NCBI RefSeq assembly: GCF_013401555.1
Contig: NZ_CP058552.1
Coordinates: forward strand, 2,232,001 to 2,296,000
From: Paenibacillus sp. E222
GTDB taxonomy: Bacteria > Bacillota > Bacilli > Paenibacillales > Paenibacillaceae
DNA length: 64,000 nt
Reading direction: 5' to 3'
This document shows, piece by piece, positions 7,870-17,134 of this stretch (position 1 is its first letter; each line of letters opens with the position of its first letter). The position numbers and the translations under genes are program-made. Below the pieces are notes generated by a model, which did no database searches, was not told where the DNA came from, and worked only from the letters and a program-made list of their open reading frames with translations.

Positions 7870-8754
7870 ATGCTGACCGAAAAAGGATTATGGACCCGTC
7901 TACGTACCCGACTGATTTTTACCGGACCGACGCTGTTTGCGTTCGCTACCGTCATGATTATTCCGTTTTTGTACGGCATCTATTTGACGTTTACGAACTG
8001 GGATGGCATTGCTGTGGAGCAAAGTCTTGTGGGTTGGGACAATTATGTCGGCGTGTTCAAGGACACCGTGTTCTGGACATCATTCGGGATGACGCTGGAA
8101 TACGTATTTATTACGGTAGTACTAACCAATGCGGTTGCATTCCTGCTTGCCTACGCGGTAACACGGGGCATGAAGGCGCAGGGCTGGTTCCGAGCGGGCT
8201 TCTTCCTGCCTAATCTCGTCGGTGGAATTGTGCTCGGCTTTATATGGCAGTTTATTTTTAATCAGGTGCTGGTATTTGCCGGACAGAAAATGAACATCCC
8301 GTTGTTCGCAGCCTCATGGCTGTCAGACCCCGACAAAGCTTTCTGGGCCCTGATCGTCGTTACCGTATGGCAATATGCCGGGTATATGATGGTCATATAT
8401 ATTGCAGGGCTGATGAATGTGCCCAAGGATGTGATGGAAGCGGCCAGTATTGACGGGGCAAGCAACCGCAAGATGCTCGCACGGATTGTATTGCCGCTGA
8501 TGGTGCCTTCGTTTATCGTGTGCGTGTTCCTGTCACTCCAGCGGGGCTTTATGGTCTATGATCTCAACGTCTCTCTAACCAGCGGCGGACCGTTCAAAAG
8601 CACGGAAATGGTGTCCATGCATGTATATGAACAGGCTTTTCTGGCTCGTGATTACGGGCTTGGCCAAGCAGAGGCGTTTGTCCTGTTTATCCTGGTGGCC
8701 ACCATAACACTGCTCCAGGTGTATTTCAGCAAAAAACTGGAGGTGGAGGCATAA
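7870..8754 (+). CDS. Sugar ABC transporter permease (MalF type)
   Basis: This 294-aa inner-membrane permease has about six helices and the EAA loop EAASIDGASNRKMLARIVLP, which docks the ATPase. The first helix begins near residue 17 (TLFAFATVMIIPFLYGIYL). An in-frame ATG at 7864 exists, but the GGAGG touches it directly. The ATG at 7870 has proper spacing, so I prefer it. The stop overlaps the start of the next permease by one base (TAATG), indicating translational coupling. There is no ATPase gene in the operon. Confidence 0.9.
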   Translation: MLTEKGLWTRLRTRLIFTGPTLFAFATVMIIPFLYGIYLTFTNWDGIAVEQSLVGWDNYVGVFKDTVFWTSFGMTLEYVFITVVLTNAVAFLLAYAVTRGMKAQGWFRAGFFLPNLVGGIVLGFIWQFIFNQVLVFAGQKMNIPLFAASWLSDPDKAFWALIVVTVWQYAGYMMVIYIAGLMNVPKDVMEAASIDGASNRKMLARIVLPLMVPSFIVCVFLSLQRGFMVYDLNVSLTSGGPFKSTEMVSMHVYEQAFLARDYGLGQAEAFVLFILVATITLLQVYFSKKLEVEA

Positions 8755-9581
8755 TGGCTGGACAATCTCGAATTTTTGGATGGGCTAAGCTGCTTTCATT
8801 AATGGTAGCGCTCGTGTTGTTCATTTTTCCGTTTTTGCTGCTCATCACGAATTCGTTCAAGGCCAATCAAGCCATCACATCGGACCCACTAGGTCTTCCA
8901 GCGTCCTTTCAATGGGATAACTACGTTAGCGCCTTTGATAAAATGGGATATATATCGGCATTCGGGAATTCGTTGCTGATTACAGTGGCAGGTGTACTGC
9001 TGATCGCCCTGCTCGCAGCGATGACGGCTCATTATTTTGTACGGCATAACAGCAAACTGAACCAATATCTTTTTTTCCTGATGGTAGCGGCCATGATTAT
9101 TCCTTTTCAAGCCATTATGATCCCATTGGTGAAAATATACGGTTCACTCGGTCTGCTGGATAACAAATGGTCGCTCATTTATATGTACATCGGCTTTGGC
9201 AGTCCACTGGCTGTATTCATCTATCATGGCTTTATCAAGAGCATCCCGCTGGAGTTGGAAGAAGCAGCATTAATGGACGGCTGCGGCAGAGTGCAGACCT
9301 TCTTTCGCATCGTATTGCCAGTGCTGCTGCCTACAAGCGTGACGATAGCCGTGCTAAACGTCCTGTGGATCTGGAATGATTTCTTGCTTCCTTCCCTGGT
9401 ATTGACTTCTTCCGAGCAGCGTACGCTCCCGTTATCCACCTTTTATTTCTATGGGACCTATACGGTCGATTACGGCCCATTGATGGCTGGTCTCGTGCTG
9501 ACCCTGCTGCCTGTGCTGGTGGTGTATCTGTTCGCGCAAAAGTATATCATTCAGGGTGTGATGCAAGGGTCCATTAAATAA
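8754..9581 (+). CDS. Sugar ABC transporter permease (MalG type)
   Basis: This 275-aa permease has six predicted helices and the EAA motif EAALMDGCGRVQTFFRIVLP. It ends with the LFAQKYIIQGVMQGSIK tail typical of carbohydrate-uptake MalG-like subunits. It pairs with the preceding permease to form the channel and is translationally coupled to it. The GH32 gene follows after 45 bases. Substrate by context: sucrose or short fructans. Confidence 0.92.
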   Translation: MAGQSRIFGWAKLLSLMVALVLFIFPFLLLITNSFKANQAITSDPLGLPASFQWDNYVSAFDKMGYISAFGNSLLITVAGVLLIALLAAMTAHYFVRHNSKLNQYLFFLMVAAMIIPFQAIMIPLVKIYGSLGLLDNKWSLIYMYIGFGSPLAVFIYHGFIKSIPLELEEAALMDGCGRVQTFFRIVLPVLLPTSVTIAVLNVLWIWNDFLLPSLVLTSSEQRTLPLSTFYFYGTYTVDYGPLMAGLVLTLLPVLVVYLFAQKYIIQGVMQGSIK

Positions 9582-9626
9582 TCGGTTTGAGGCAAATTGC
9601 GGTAGAGAGACAGGAGTGATAGACAT

Positions 9627-11246
9627 ATGAATCAGGAACCGAACGTAAGACAGGAAACAAACATAAAAAAGCATTCAGACATAAACAAGGGTTCACAAAT
9701 TAAAACGGATTTAGACCTCAAACAAAAGTCAAATTACGAACAAGAGTCAGACGGCGCATTGCCAGATACACAGCCTCAGACGCAGGAAAGCTATACACTT
9801 GCCCGGGCGGATGTTTACATCCAGGAACACCGGAAACAGGTTAATCCGACCTATCGAATGGCGTATCATTTGATGCCTGAAGTAGGCTGGATGAACGATC
9901 CGAACGGTTTTGTATACTACAACGGAATGTACCACATGTTCTATCAGCATTATCCCTATGCCCCGGTATGGGGGCCCATGCACTGGGGGCATGCCGTCAG
10001 TCATGATCTGGTCACGTGGTCGTATCTTCCGGTCGCACTCGCACCGGATCAGAGCTACGACAGCGGAGGATGTTTCTCTGGCAGTGCGATTGTTCAGGAT
10101 GGCAAGCTGCTGCTCATGTACACGGGACATGTCGTGACGGGACCGGACAAGGAGAACGATTACCGACAGACGCAGAATATTGCTGCTTCGGACAATGGGG
10201 TGGATTTTGTCAAAAGTGCCCTGAACCCGGTCATCCGTCTGGATCAGATTCCGGAACACACGAGTCCGAAGGACTTCCGGGATCCCAAGGTGTTTGAGCG
10301 CAATGGCGTCTACTATTGTGTACTGGGTTCCAATGATACGGAAGGCGGTGGCTTAATCCTTCTATATCGTTCGACCAATCTGCAGCAGTGGAGCTATGTT
10401 AATATACTCGCTCAAAGTGACGGCACACTCGGGGACAACTGGGAATGTCCGGATTTGTTTTCTCTCGGCGGCCGGGATATTCTGATCATGTCTCCGCAGC
10501 GAATGCCAGCCCAGATGGACAACTATCGCAATTTGCACTCCACCGTTTACATGATTGGCACACTGGATGAATCGCGGGGCATATTGGAATATGAGCAATA
10601 TCATCCGCTGGATTACGGATTTGATTTTTATGCGCCACAGACAACGGATGATGAGCAGGGACGCCGTATTATGGTAGCGTGGATGGAGACATGGGAGACG
10701 GATATCCCAACCCAACAGGGTCACCACTGGGCAGGGGCGATGACGTTGCCGCGCGAGATTGTTCTGAAGGGGGAGCGATTGTTCTTCCTGCCAGTCCCAG
10801 AGCTGGAGCAATATCGTTCGAATGAGGTTGAACAACATGACATCCGCTTGAACGGCACACGGGACTTGGGGATGGAAGGAGATCGATACGAACTGTTTGC
10901 CGTCTTTGAAGCAGATCGGGCAGACCAATTCGGACTGAAGCTGCGTACAGGAGAAGGCGAAGAGACAGTCATCTCCTATCAAGTAGGGGAGCGCAGACTT
11001 TGTCTCAATCGGGATCATGCAGGAGCCGGGCCCGGGGGTGAACGTGCTGCTGAAGTGCAGCTGCATGACGGTAGACTGGAGCTGCGAATTTTTGTGGACG
11101 TCTCGTCGATTGAAGTATTTATTCAAGGTGGGGAGAAGGTCATGACAGCTCGTATTTATCCAGGGCCGGAATCCACCGGGATCACAGCGTTTTCCTCAGG
11201 AGAGTGTACCTTGACTGAAGTTCGCAAGTGGGATCTGAAGGTATAG
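9627..11246 (+). CDS. GH32 beta-fructofuranosidase (sucrose or fructan hydrolase)
   Basis: This 539-aa glycoside hydrolase has the three GH32 signatures: WMNDPNG with nucleophile D91, FRDPKVF with D219, and WECPDLF with acid/base E273. A C-terminal beta-sandwich ends VFIQGGEKVMTARIYP. It cleaves terminal fructose from sucrose, sucrose-6-phosphate or fructo-oligosaccharides. No signal peptide is seen, so it probably acts in the cytoplasm on imported sugar. The first ~55 residues are unusually polar (repeated NxxxE/K/Q segments) and precede the usual start of the domain near residue 72. GACAGGAG lies upstream of the ATG. Last gene of the operon; a terminator follows. Confidence 0.93.
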   Translation: MNQEPNVRQETNIKKHSDINKGSQIKTDLDLKQKSNYEQESDGALPDTQPQTQESYTLARADVYIQEHRKQVNPTYRMAYHLMPEVGWMNDPNGFVYYNGMYHMFYQHYPYAPVWGPMHWGHAVSHDLVTWSYLPVALAPDQSYDSGGCFSGSAIVQDGKLLLMYTGHVVTGPDKENDYRQTQNIAASDNGVDFVKSALNPVIRLDQIPEHTSPKDFRDPKVFERNGVYYCVLGSNDTEGGGLILLYRSTNLQQWSYVNILAQSDGTLGDNWECPDLFSLGGRDILIMSPQRMPAQMDNYRNLHSTVYMIGTLDESRGILEYEQYHPLDYGFDFYAPQTTDDEQGRRIMVAWMETWETDIPTQQGHHWAGAMTLPREIVLKGERLFFLPVPELEQYRSNEVEQHDIRLNGTRDLGMEGDRYELFAVFEADRADQFGLKLRTGEGEETVISYQVGERRLCLNRDHAGAGPGGERAAEVQLHDGRLELRIFVDVSSIEVFIQGGEKVMTARIYPGPESTGITAFSSGECTLTEVRKWDLKV

Positions 11247-11290
11247 CATTTTTCGAGCTCTGTAGAGATGCTTGCTTAAATTGTATTAGA

Positions 11291-11337
11291 AAGAACTGTT
11301 TAACGTGGATGTATTCGATCCAAAACAGTTCTTTTTG
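11291..11337 (+). terminator. Terminator of the sucrose operon
   Basis: AAGAACTGTT (11291-11300) pairs with AACAGTTCTT (11324-11333), followed by T residues, 44 bases after the GH32 stop. Confidence 0.8.
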
Positions 11338-11398
11338 ATTTAAACGAAATTTGTTTAAGATATTGTTTGATTTATCGAAATTCAGATCAAAATATACC

Positions 11399-11430
11399 TT
11401 GACCTTGAAGTATACTTCAAGGTTTATCCT
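11399..11430 (+). promoter_or_regulatory. MerR-type promoter with perfect 22-bp palindrome
   Basis: TTGACC (11399-11404) and TATCCT (11425-11430) are separated by about 20 bases, the over-long spacer typical of MerR-activated promoters. The spacer is occupied by a perfect 22-bp palindrome at 11402-11423, centred on GAAGTATACTTC. It drives the hydrolase gene and probably the merR gene behind it. Confidence 0.8.
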
Positions 11431-11462
11431 TGTTGTATTACAACAAGTTGGAGGTAAAATCA

Positions 11463-12944
11463 ATGAGAATTTTGGAATGGATGTTGGTCATTGTGACGGT
11501 TATTAGCGCAGTAGTCATGTTAAGTTCACCCAAACGCCGGGCAGTGAAAGTGGGTACGTTGTCGGCACTGGCACTGGTTGTCCTATTGCATGGGGTAATC
11601 GATCATTTTCGTGTGCAGCTGCTGCCCACCTATATCGTAGTCCTTGTTTTACTGATTGTATTGGCTTTTCAACTGTGGAAGTCCGGACGCCGTATGCAGA
11701 ACATACAAAAACCGAAACGTCGTTCGTGGTTTAAAACCATCTTGGCATCCATTCTGGTGCTAGCTCTCAGTGCAGGTTCAATGGTGCTCACGTCGCTTTT
11801 CCCTGCATTTACGATGCCTAAACCGACAGGTTCATTCGCCATAGGCACCTATTCGCAGCAGCTAACGGATGAATCCCGCGAAGAAACCAAGACGGCTGAA
11901 GCGGGCGACAAGCGGGAACTTATGATTAATGTCTGGTATCCTGTAGATCAGGAAACAGCCAAAGGATTACCGCTGGAGCATTATCCTGCCGAGTTGGGAG
12001 AGGCGATCAGTCTCGTATTTGGCATTCCACCAGTGGTGTTCAGTTACCTTGATACGATTCCCACGCATGTGGTTAAAGGCGCTGAGGTGTCTGCCGCACA
12101 GAGCAAGTATCCAGTGTTGCTGTTCTCACCTGGCGTACGCTCAGCACGCTTTCAAAGTATGACCGCGATTGAGGAACTGGTAAGCCACGGCTACATTGTT
12201 GTTGGGATCGACCATCCGTATACTTCTGCTCAAGTGACATTCCCGGATGGACATGTTGCTTCGTATGAGCCGGATCCTGACTATCCAACGTCAGAGGAAT
12301 TATATCAACATAATATTGAAGGTGTTGGCATTCGTGCAGCTGACGCAAGCTTTGTACTGGATACGCTCACCCGGTGGAATTCACATGATCCGAATCAATT
12401 GCTCGCAGGCAAGCTTGATCTGGATCATGTCGGTATCTTTGGTCACTCCTACGGAGGTGCGACAACAGCGGAAGCGCTGGCACAGGATAGCCGTTTCAAA
12501 GCAGGACTCAGTTTGGAAGGCGGATTCTGGGGGACCGTATCCACGACAGCCTTGAAACAGCCGTTTATGTATATCATGTCAGGTGAAACAGCCAAAAGTA
12601 TGGACCCGAACGCCACGGAGAAGGATAAAGTATTCTATCCCGAGTTTGAACCGGATTTGGACCGGGTGATGACAAGCAGTCTCAACGACACGTATTATCT
12701 GACCGTGGATGGCTTCTTCCATCAGAGTTTTACCGATATTTCCTTAATCTCACCCAAGATGTTTGCCAAGGGTATAACACCAGAGCATAATGTGGACATT
12801 ACCAGATCATATACATTGGCATTCTTTGACCGTTATTTGAAGGGAGAAGAGCAGCAGCCTTTGCTGGAAGGGCCGTCAGACCGTTTTTCCGAGGCAACTT
12901 ATGACACCAAGTATACCAAGCTGCGGAGCAATCAGGCAGAATAA
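11463..12944 (+). CDS. Membrane-anchored alpha/beta hydrolase
   Basis: This 493-aa protein has N-terminal hydrophobic segments (about 3-20, 25-45, 48-67 and 91-115). An alpha/beta hydrolase domain resembling dienelactone/platelet-activating-factor acetylhydrolase families follows. It has VLLFSPGVRS, HGYIVVGIDHPYTSA and the nucleophile elbow GHSYGG (Ser near residue 326), with a late VDGFFHQSF histidine. It is probably an esterase at the membrane surface; the substrate is unknown. I chose the ATG at 11463, with GGAGGT upstream. An ATG at 11430 would start at the promoter. It is probably cotranscribed with the merR gene 24 bases downstream. Confidence 0.88.
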   Translation: MRILEWMLVIVTVISAVVMLSSPKRRAVKVGTLSALALVVLLHGVIDHFRVQLLPTYIVVLVLLIVLAFQLWKSGRRMQNIQKPKRRSWFKTILASILVLALSAGSMVLTSLFPAFTMPKPTGSFAIGTYSQQLTDESREETKTAEAGDKRELMINVWYPVDQETAKGLPLEHYPAELGEAISLVFGIPPVVFSYLDTIPTHVVKGAEVSAAQSKYPVLLFSPGVRSARFQSMTAIEELVSHGYIVVGIDHPYTSAQVTFPDGHVASYEPDPDYPTSEELYQHNIEGVGIRAADASFVLDTLTRWNSHDPNQLLAGKLDLDHVGIFGHSYGGATTAEALAQDSRFKAGLSLEGGFWGTVSTTALKQPFMYIMSGETAKSMDPNATEKDKVFYPEFEPDLDRVMTSSLNDTYYLTVDGFFHQSFTDISLISPKMFAKGITPEHNVDITRSYTLAFFDRYLKGEEQQPLLEGPSDRFSEATYDTKYTKLRSNQAE

Positions 12945-12968
12945 CGCGGAGATGGATGGAGGCGTAGC

Positions 12969-13373
12969 ATGAAAACCATGACAAGAGGAGAGTTAGCCAA
13001 ACGTACAGGGGTGAGCATGGCAACGCTCCGGTATTACGAGGACAGTGGAATTCTGCCTGTTCCTCGTCGTTCGTCTAACGGATACCGTGTGTATACCGAG
13101 GACTATCTCGTTAAGGTCAAATTCATTAAGGATGCTCAATCGCTGGGATATTCCTTAAAGGAAATACAGGCTACATTGCAACTGCTCAGTCAGGAGGACA
13201 TGGAAAGTGAAGCGCTAAAAACACTTGTACGTGACCGAATTGAAGAGATTCAGCTGCATATTGATAACTTGCAGCGGATGCAGACTCTTCTTGCCGGGTT
13301 GCTCCTGACGCCAGAGAACGATATTCACAATTACATTGAATCTTTCCGAATCAACAATCAAGATGGCAATTGA
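12969..13373 (+). CDS. MerR-family transcriptional regulator
   Basis: This 134-aa protein has a winged helix at residues 5-70 (GELAKRTGVSMATLRYYEDS, then SSNGYRVY). A coiled-coil dimer helix lies at about 85-120. There is no cysteine cluster, so metal sensing is unlikely; it resembles regulators of stress or small-molecule response. GATGGAGG precedes the ATG. It probably binds the palindrome at 11402-11423 and activates its own operon, including the hydrolase. Confidence 0.9.
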   Translation: MKTMTRGELAKRTGVSMATLRYYEDSGILPVPRRSSNGYRVYTEDYLVKVKFIKDAQSLGYSLKEIQATLQLLSQEDMESEALKTLVRDRIEEIQLHIDNLQRMQTLLAGLLLTPENDIHNYIESFRINNQDGN

Positions 13374-13396
13374 TAAGATAACCCTTTAACCAATAA

Positions 13397-13458
13397 ACAC
13401 CTTCCAAGATCATCCCTGACGCGTTTGGCGTGAGAGATATCTTTGAAGGTGTCTTTTA
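13397..13458. terminator. Terminator between convergent genes
   Basis: ACACCTTC (13397-13404) pairs with GAAGGTGT (13445-13452), followed by CTTTTAT. The loop is long. It probably serves the merR transcript on the plus strand. Confidence 0.65.
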
Positions 13459-13491
13459 TGTTTCCGCCTGTTCATAACGATTCAAAGCAAT

Positions 13492-14169
13492 TCATAGCAA
13501 TCCTGCTTCGCGCAGGAAATAGTTCACAATTTCCGTCTGATACTTGATCCGGTCTGATCGGTTCAGACTCCAGCAGGTCTCTACGGTAACCGAGCAGGCT
13601 TGAAGCAGGCGGGCTGCGGCTGTTCGTGCTGAACCGGGTAACTCATGCTGCTTCAGATTGAAGTGCCTGTCACGAATGGGAATCGAACGGTTCATTCGCC
13701 CTATAATTCGTTTGCATACCGGTACAGCCTTGCTGCCTGGATTGGTAATCAAGGTTTGCCCCAGTACCTGTGAGCTGCGTTGGGATAATCCGTTGGCTTC
13801 ATGGAGGTCCAGCCACCAGGCAGGTCCATATTGACGGGCAAGCCGAAAGACAGCGGAAGCAAGCGGATGTTTGGCTTTGCCAGAAATATGCCGCGGGAAC
13901 GTGCGATTTAAATCAGGTTTTCCTCGGCTTTTGTTTCGGTATGCGTTCTGATTCACTCGTGGAATAATAATGAGGAGTCCACGAACCACGTGTCGACGCC
14001 CTGCCATGCAGTCATTAGCCAGCTTCTGCGCAGCGGCCATGCTGGCGGTTTCATTTCCGTGAACGCCCGATGTAATCATGATGACGGGTCCGGGCTTCGT
14101 TCCTCGAATGAGGTAATAGGGAGTGGCGTGTGCACTAGATGCAGCAAGTGTATGTTTGGTAACAAGCAT
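13492..14169 (-). CDS. M14-like zinc hydrolase (succinylglutamate desuccinylase/aspartoacylase family)
   Basis: This 225-aa protein has the zinc motif SGVHGNET (H38, E41), DLNRTFP, WWLDLHEA (third zinc ligand) and a late VTVETC glutamate. These match the carboxypeptidase-like deacylase family. It is shorter than the 300-plus residues of well-known members, which fits the compact Bacillota versions. No signal peptide. It probably hydrolyses an amide or N-acyl bond; the substrate is unknown. An AGGTG ribosome binding site lies upstream. It lies downstream of the ABC exporter operon and may be cotranscribed (95-base gap). Confidence 0.82.
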   Translation of the reverse strand: MLVTKHTLAASSAHATPYYLIRGTKPGPVIMITSGVHGNETASMAAAQKLANDCMAGRRHVVRGLLIIIPRVNQNAYRNKSRGKPDLNRTFPRHISGKAKHPLASAVFRLARQYGPAWWLDLHEANGLSQRSSQVLGQTLITNPGSKAVPVCKRIIGRMNRSIPIRDRHFNLKQHELPGSARTAAARLLQACSVTVETCWSLNRSDRIKYQTEIVNYFLREAGLL

Positions 14170-14264
14170 GACACTTCACCTCCGCTATTACAGTACGTCA
14201 TGTCCTTCCCGCATGTAACAACATTCGAACAGGCCCTCATCCAGTTCTGAATAAAATAGGCCAG

Positions 14265-15239
14265 TCAGTACACGCGATGAATAATATCCTCGAAATCCGG
14301 TTCTTTCATCTCGACATCCTCAATCTCGCCCCATTGTTCGAGCTGCTTCAGAATGTCCATCGTGCTCCACTCTTTTCGATTGACCTCCACAGTGACGATC
14401 TGGCTCTCTGCCCCTGTGATCTGAATGGCGGAGGATATAGCATCCGGGATGTGATATGAACCGCGATACGTAACGCGAATAAGTGTTGGCAGACCGATGG
14501 TGTCACGCAGAGATGGGATGGAGCCGTCATACGTAAGTTGACCATGATTGATCACCATCACCCGACTGCATAGCTGCTCAATGTCGTCCATGTCATGGGT
14601 GGTTAGCAAAATCGTTTTGCCAAACTCTTCATTTAATGTACGAAGGAATTGACGAATGTTCCGCTTCGCGTTCACATCCAGTCCAATCGTCGGTTCATCG
14701 AGAAAAAGCAGTTCCGGGTCATGCAGCATGGAAGCTGCCAGATCAGCACGCATCCGCTGTCCAAGCGAGAGCTTACGGACAGGCGTAGCCCAGAATGATT
14801 CTAGATCCAGCAGCTCGGCGAACTGGGCTAATCGTTTCGTTTTGTCCTCGGCCGGAACTCCGTACATCTCGGCCAAAATATCATACGAATCCTTCACGGG
14901 CAGATCCCACCAGAGCTGGCTGCGCTGTCCAAACACGACACCGAGGCGTCCAACTGTGCGCCGTCTTTCCTGGTGTGGATTCATACCACCGAGCAATACC
15001 TCACCTGAGGTCGGATGAAGGATACCCGTCAGCATTTTGATCGTGGTGGATTTGCCAGCCCCATTGGGGCCGATATATCCAACAAATTCTCCTTTGCCAA
15101 TATCAAAGCTAATGTCTCGAACCGCTTCCTTGGACAGATACTCACGTGAAAACAAGGTACGAAGCCCGGAGAACCGGCCCTCACGTACCACAGGGGTTTT
15201 GAACTCCTTTTGCAGATGCCGCGCTGTAATCATAGTCAT
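14265..15239 (-). CDS. ABC-2 transporter ATP-binding protein
   Basis: This 324-aa ATPase has Walker A GPNGAGKST (57-65), signature LSLGQRMRADLA, Walker B LLFLDEP and the H-loop LLTTHDM. A C-terminal domain of ~80 residues (MDILKQLEQWGEIEDVEMKE) is typical of exporter ATPases of the CcmA/NatA group. It powers the two permeases encoded just upstream in the transcript. AAGGAGGAG sits 8 bases before the ATG at 15239. The substrate is unknown; export of a drug, lipid or polymer is the usual guess for this type. Confidence 0.92.
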   Translation of the reverse strand: MTMITARHLQKEFKTPVVREGRFSGLRTLFSREYLSKEAVRDISFDIGKGEFVGYIGPNGAGKSTTIKMLTGILHPTSGEVLLGGMNPHQERRRTVGRLGVVFGQRSQLWWDLPVKDSYDILAEMYGVPAEDKTKRLAQFAELLDLESFWATPVRKLSLGQRMRADLAASMLHDPELLFLDEPTIGLDVNAKRNIRQFLRTLNEEFGKTILLTTHDMDDIEQLCSRVMVINHGQLTYDGSIPSLRDTIGLPTLIRVTYRGSYHIPDAISSAIQITGAESQIVTVEVNRKEWSTMDILKQLEQWGEIEDVEMKEPDFEDIIHRVY

Positions 15240-15255
15240 GTCGATATTCTCCTCC

Positions 15256-16056
15256 TTAGCTACCTGTACTTTGATATTTGGTTAACCCGAATTTCCAGAA
15301 ACGCAGACTTGCGGCCAGACTCAGGACGGCCACAACGACAATGGCACCAAGAACCCATGCACCTAATTCGCCGCGAAGCAGATAGAGTGACGGAACATAG
15401 TTAACGAAACCCACCGGGGTTACGGTCAGCAGAATGCCAGACATCCATTTGGGATACAACGTCAGCGGATATTGGGCAGCTGTTCGCGCCGCATCCTCGG
15501 TGATGGTCTGCAGTTCCTCAATACGTGTGGTCCAGAATCCAAGCGTTGCCGTGGCAAGCCCGATTGAAAATAGAATAATGGCTCCGGTCAGGATAACGAG
15601 CAGAGAGAAGGGGATGACAGTCCAGCCGATCTGTCCGCTATGCATCATGCCTGCCAGAGACCAACAGAGAATAAACCCGCCTTGCAAAACTTCACCAGCC
15701 ATGATGCGGAAATTTTGTGGCAGTAAGGCCAGCAATACGGGCATCGGACGGGTTAACAGTTGATCGAGTTCGCCGCCGACCAGATATTTTTCGAGATGAT
15801 GCACTTCGTTGCCAAACGATCGATATAGTGTCTTGGATAGGGTCATGATCGCGAAGAGGTAACCGATTTCATGAAGGGACCAGCCTTGAATGGCTCCGAA
15901 TTTGTGCAGCACCAGAGCAACCATCAGAAACTCGGAAATTTGAATCAATGCGGCCAGAACGGAGGCCATGACGAAATTGAACTTGTATTGCATCCGACTG
16001 CGGATGCTTGTTCGAATGAGCATTTTATATAAAGTGAACCAGGAAGTTGTTTTCAT
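15256..16056 (-). CDS. ABC-2 type permease
   Basis: This 266-aa membrane protein has six hydrophobic segments and belongs to the ABC-2 permease group I associate with the former DUF990 family (recollection, not searched). It starts MKTTSWFTLYKMLIRTSIRSRMQYK and has the conserved LYRSFGNEVHHLEKYLVGGELDQLLTRP-type amphipathic loop. It overlaps the preceding permease gene by four bases (ATGA) and is followed after 16 bases by the ATPase gene, so the three form one operon. Confidence 0.88.
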   Translation of the reverse strand: MKTTSWFTLYKMLIRTSIRSRMQYKFNFVMASVLAALIQISEFLMVALVLHKFGAIQGWSLHEIGYLFAIMTLSKTLYRSFGNEVHHLEKYLVGGELDQLLTRPMPVLLALLPQNFRIMAGEVLQGGFILCWSLAGMMHSGQIGWTVIPFSLLVILTGAIILFSIGLATATLGFWTTRIEELQTITEDAARTAAQYPLTLYPKWMSGILLTVTPVGFVNYVPSLYLLRGELGAWVLGAIVVVAVLSLAASLRFWKFGLTKYQSTGS

Positions 16057-16829
16057 CCGCCCTGCACCTCCACTTTACGGCGCAGTACCTGGGTGATCGC
16101 CAGACAGACGAATGTCATGAGGACGCACCAAATCAAGGTTCCCCATAATAAGGAGCCATTTTCATAACCCAGATAGATTCGGGTCGGAACATAGAGCAGG
16201 AAAGGATAGGGAGATAGCCAGGCGATTCGTTCCAACCAGTCTGGCAGCCATTCCAGCGGAATGAAGAAACCAGCGAGCAGATTCATCATGGCGTGATTGC
16301 CCCAATGCAGCCAGGAGGACTCCGTCGTCCACATCGCGGTGGCGCCAATAATGTAATTCATACAGATGGATAAATAGGATGCGCCGGCAAGACCAATTGC
16401 GGCAAATAACAGGGTTGAAGCTTCTGAGGGCCATTGCAGAGAAAATACGATGGAGAAGAGCAGGTAAATCGGAATGCTTTTGTACACGAACTGGTAGGCA
16501 ATCTGCCCCCATTCACGTGCCATCAGGTGGGTGAACAGATGAACCGGCCTCATGAGATCAAGCGCGATCTGCCCTGTCCTGACCGTAAGTGGAATACCAA
16601 GTCCATTGGTGAGAAAACCCGAGATCCAGAGCGAGGATTGCGTAAACGCAATGTAACTGATCATCCCCTGTGTCCCGTATTCTCCGAGAGAGTGATCGGC
16701 CCCGATGCCAATCCAGAGACAGGCATACATGTAACCGAACATGGCGCTTGCCAGGTTATGTACCATGTGGGCCCCGCGGTATTGCAGGTTCCGGGAGTAG
16801 GCTTTGGAAGCCAGAGTGAAATAAAGCAT
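16053..16829 (-). CDS. ABC-2 type permease, first gene of the exporter operon
   Basis: This 258-aa protein has six predicted helices and is a distant paralogue of the following permease (shared QIALDLMRPVHLFTHLMARE region). The start at 16829 is fixed by GGAGGTG 7 bases upstream. The frame is open to 16913 but lacks a ribosome binding site there. The two permeases probably form a heterodimeric channel with a homodimeric ATPase. Confidence 0.87.
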   Translation of the reverse strand: MLYFTLASKAYSRNLQYRGAHMVHNLASAMFGYMYACLWIGIGADHSLGEYGTQGMISYIAFTQSSLWISGFLTNGLGIPLTVRTGQIALDLMRPVHLFTHLMAREWGQIAYQFVYKSIPIYLLFSIVFSLQWPSEASTLLFAAIGLAGASYLSICMNYIIGATAMWTTESSWLHWGNHAMMNLLAGFFIPLEWLPDWLERIAWLSPYPFLLYVPTRIYLGYENGSLLWGTLIWCVLMTFVCLAITQVLRRKVEVQGG

Positions 16830-17134
16830 GTGACACCTCCGATAAGTTGGTTGAACGGCGTTTCCGTTCACTTCAGTCAAGGCGAAAAAGAGAGAAGGAC
16901 AACAGCATACCAATATATTCCTTCACAGGCAAGACATTTTTTTGGCATATACCGGAAGAAATGAGGCTGTTCAACAATGCGCCACAAGACAGCGGTTTGT
17001 CCGTTCCTTTATAATTGGGGAGCAAGAACGCAAACGTTTACAATATAAACTATTCAAATTTTAAATAATCCGCCGGGCATGTGCCTGACGATTGAGGATA
17101 CAGCTTCAACAATCCGGCAAGAGAGAAGGTTGGA
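16830..17134. other. Divergent intergenic region
   Basis: This 305-base gap lies between the minus-strand exporter operon and degV. It holds a cre-like CGCAAACGTTTACA (17029-17042, 12 of 14 matches) and AT-rich DNA at 17040-17070. I cannot assign a confident promoter in either direction. Confidence 0.4.
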
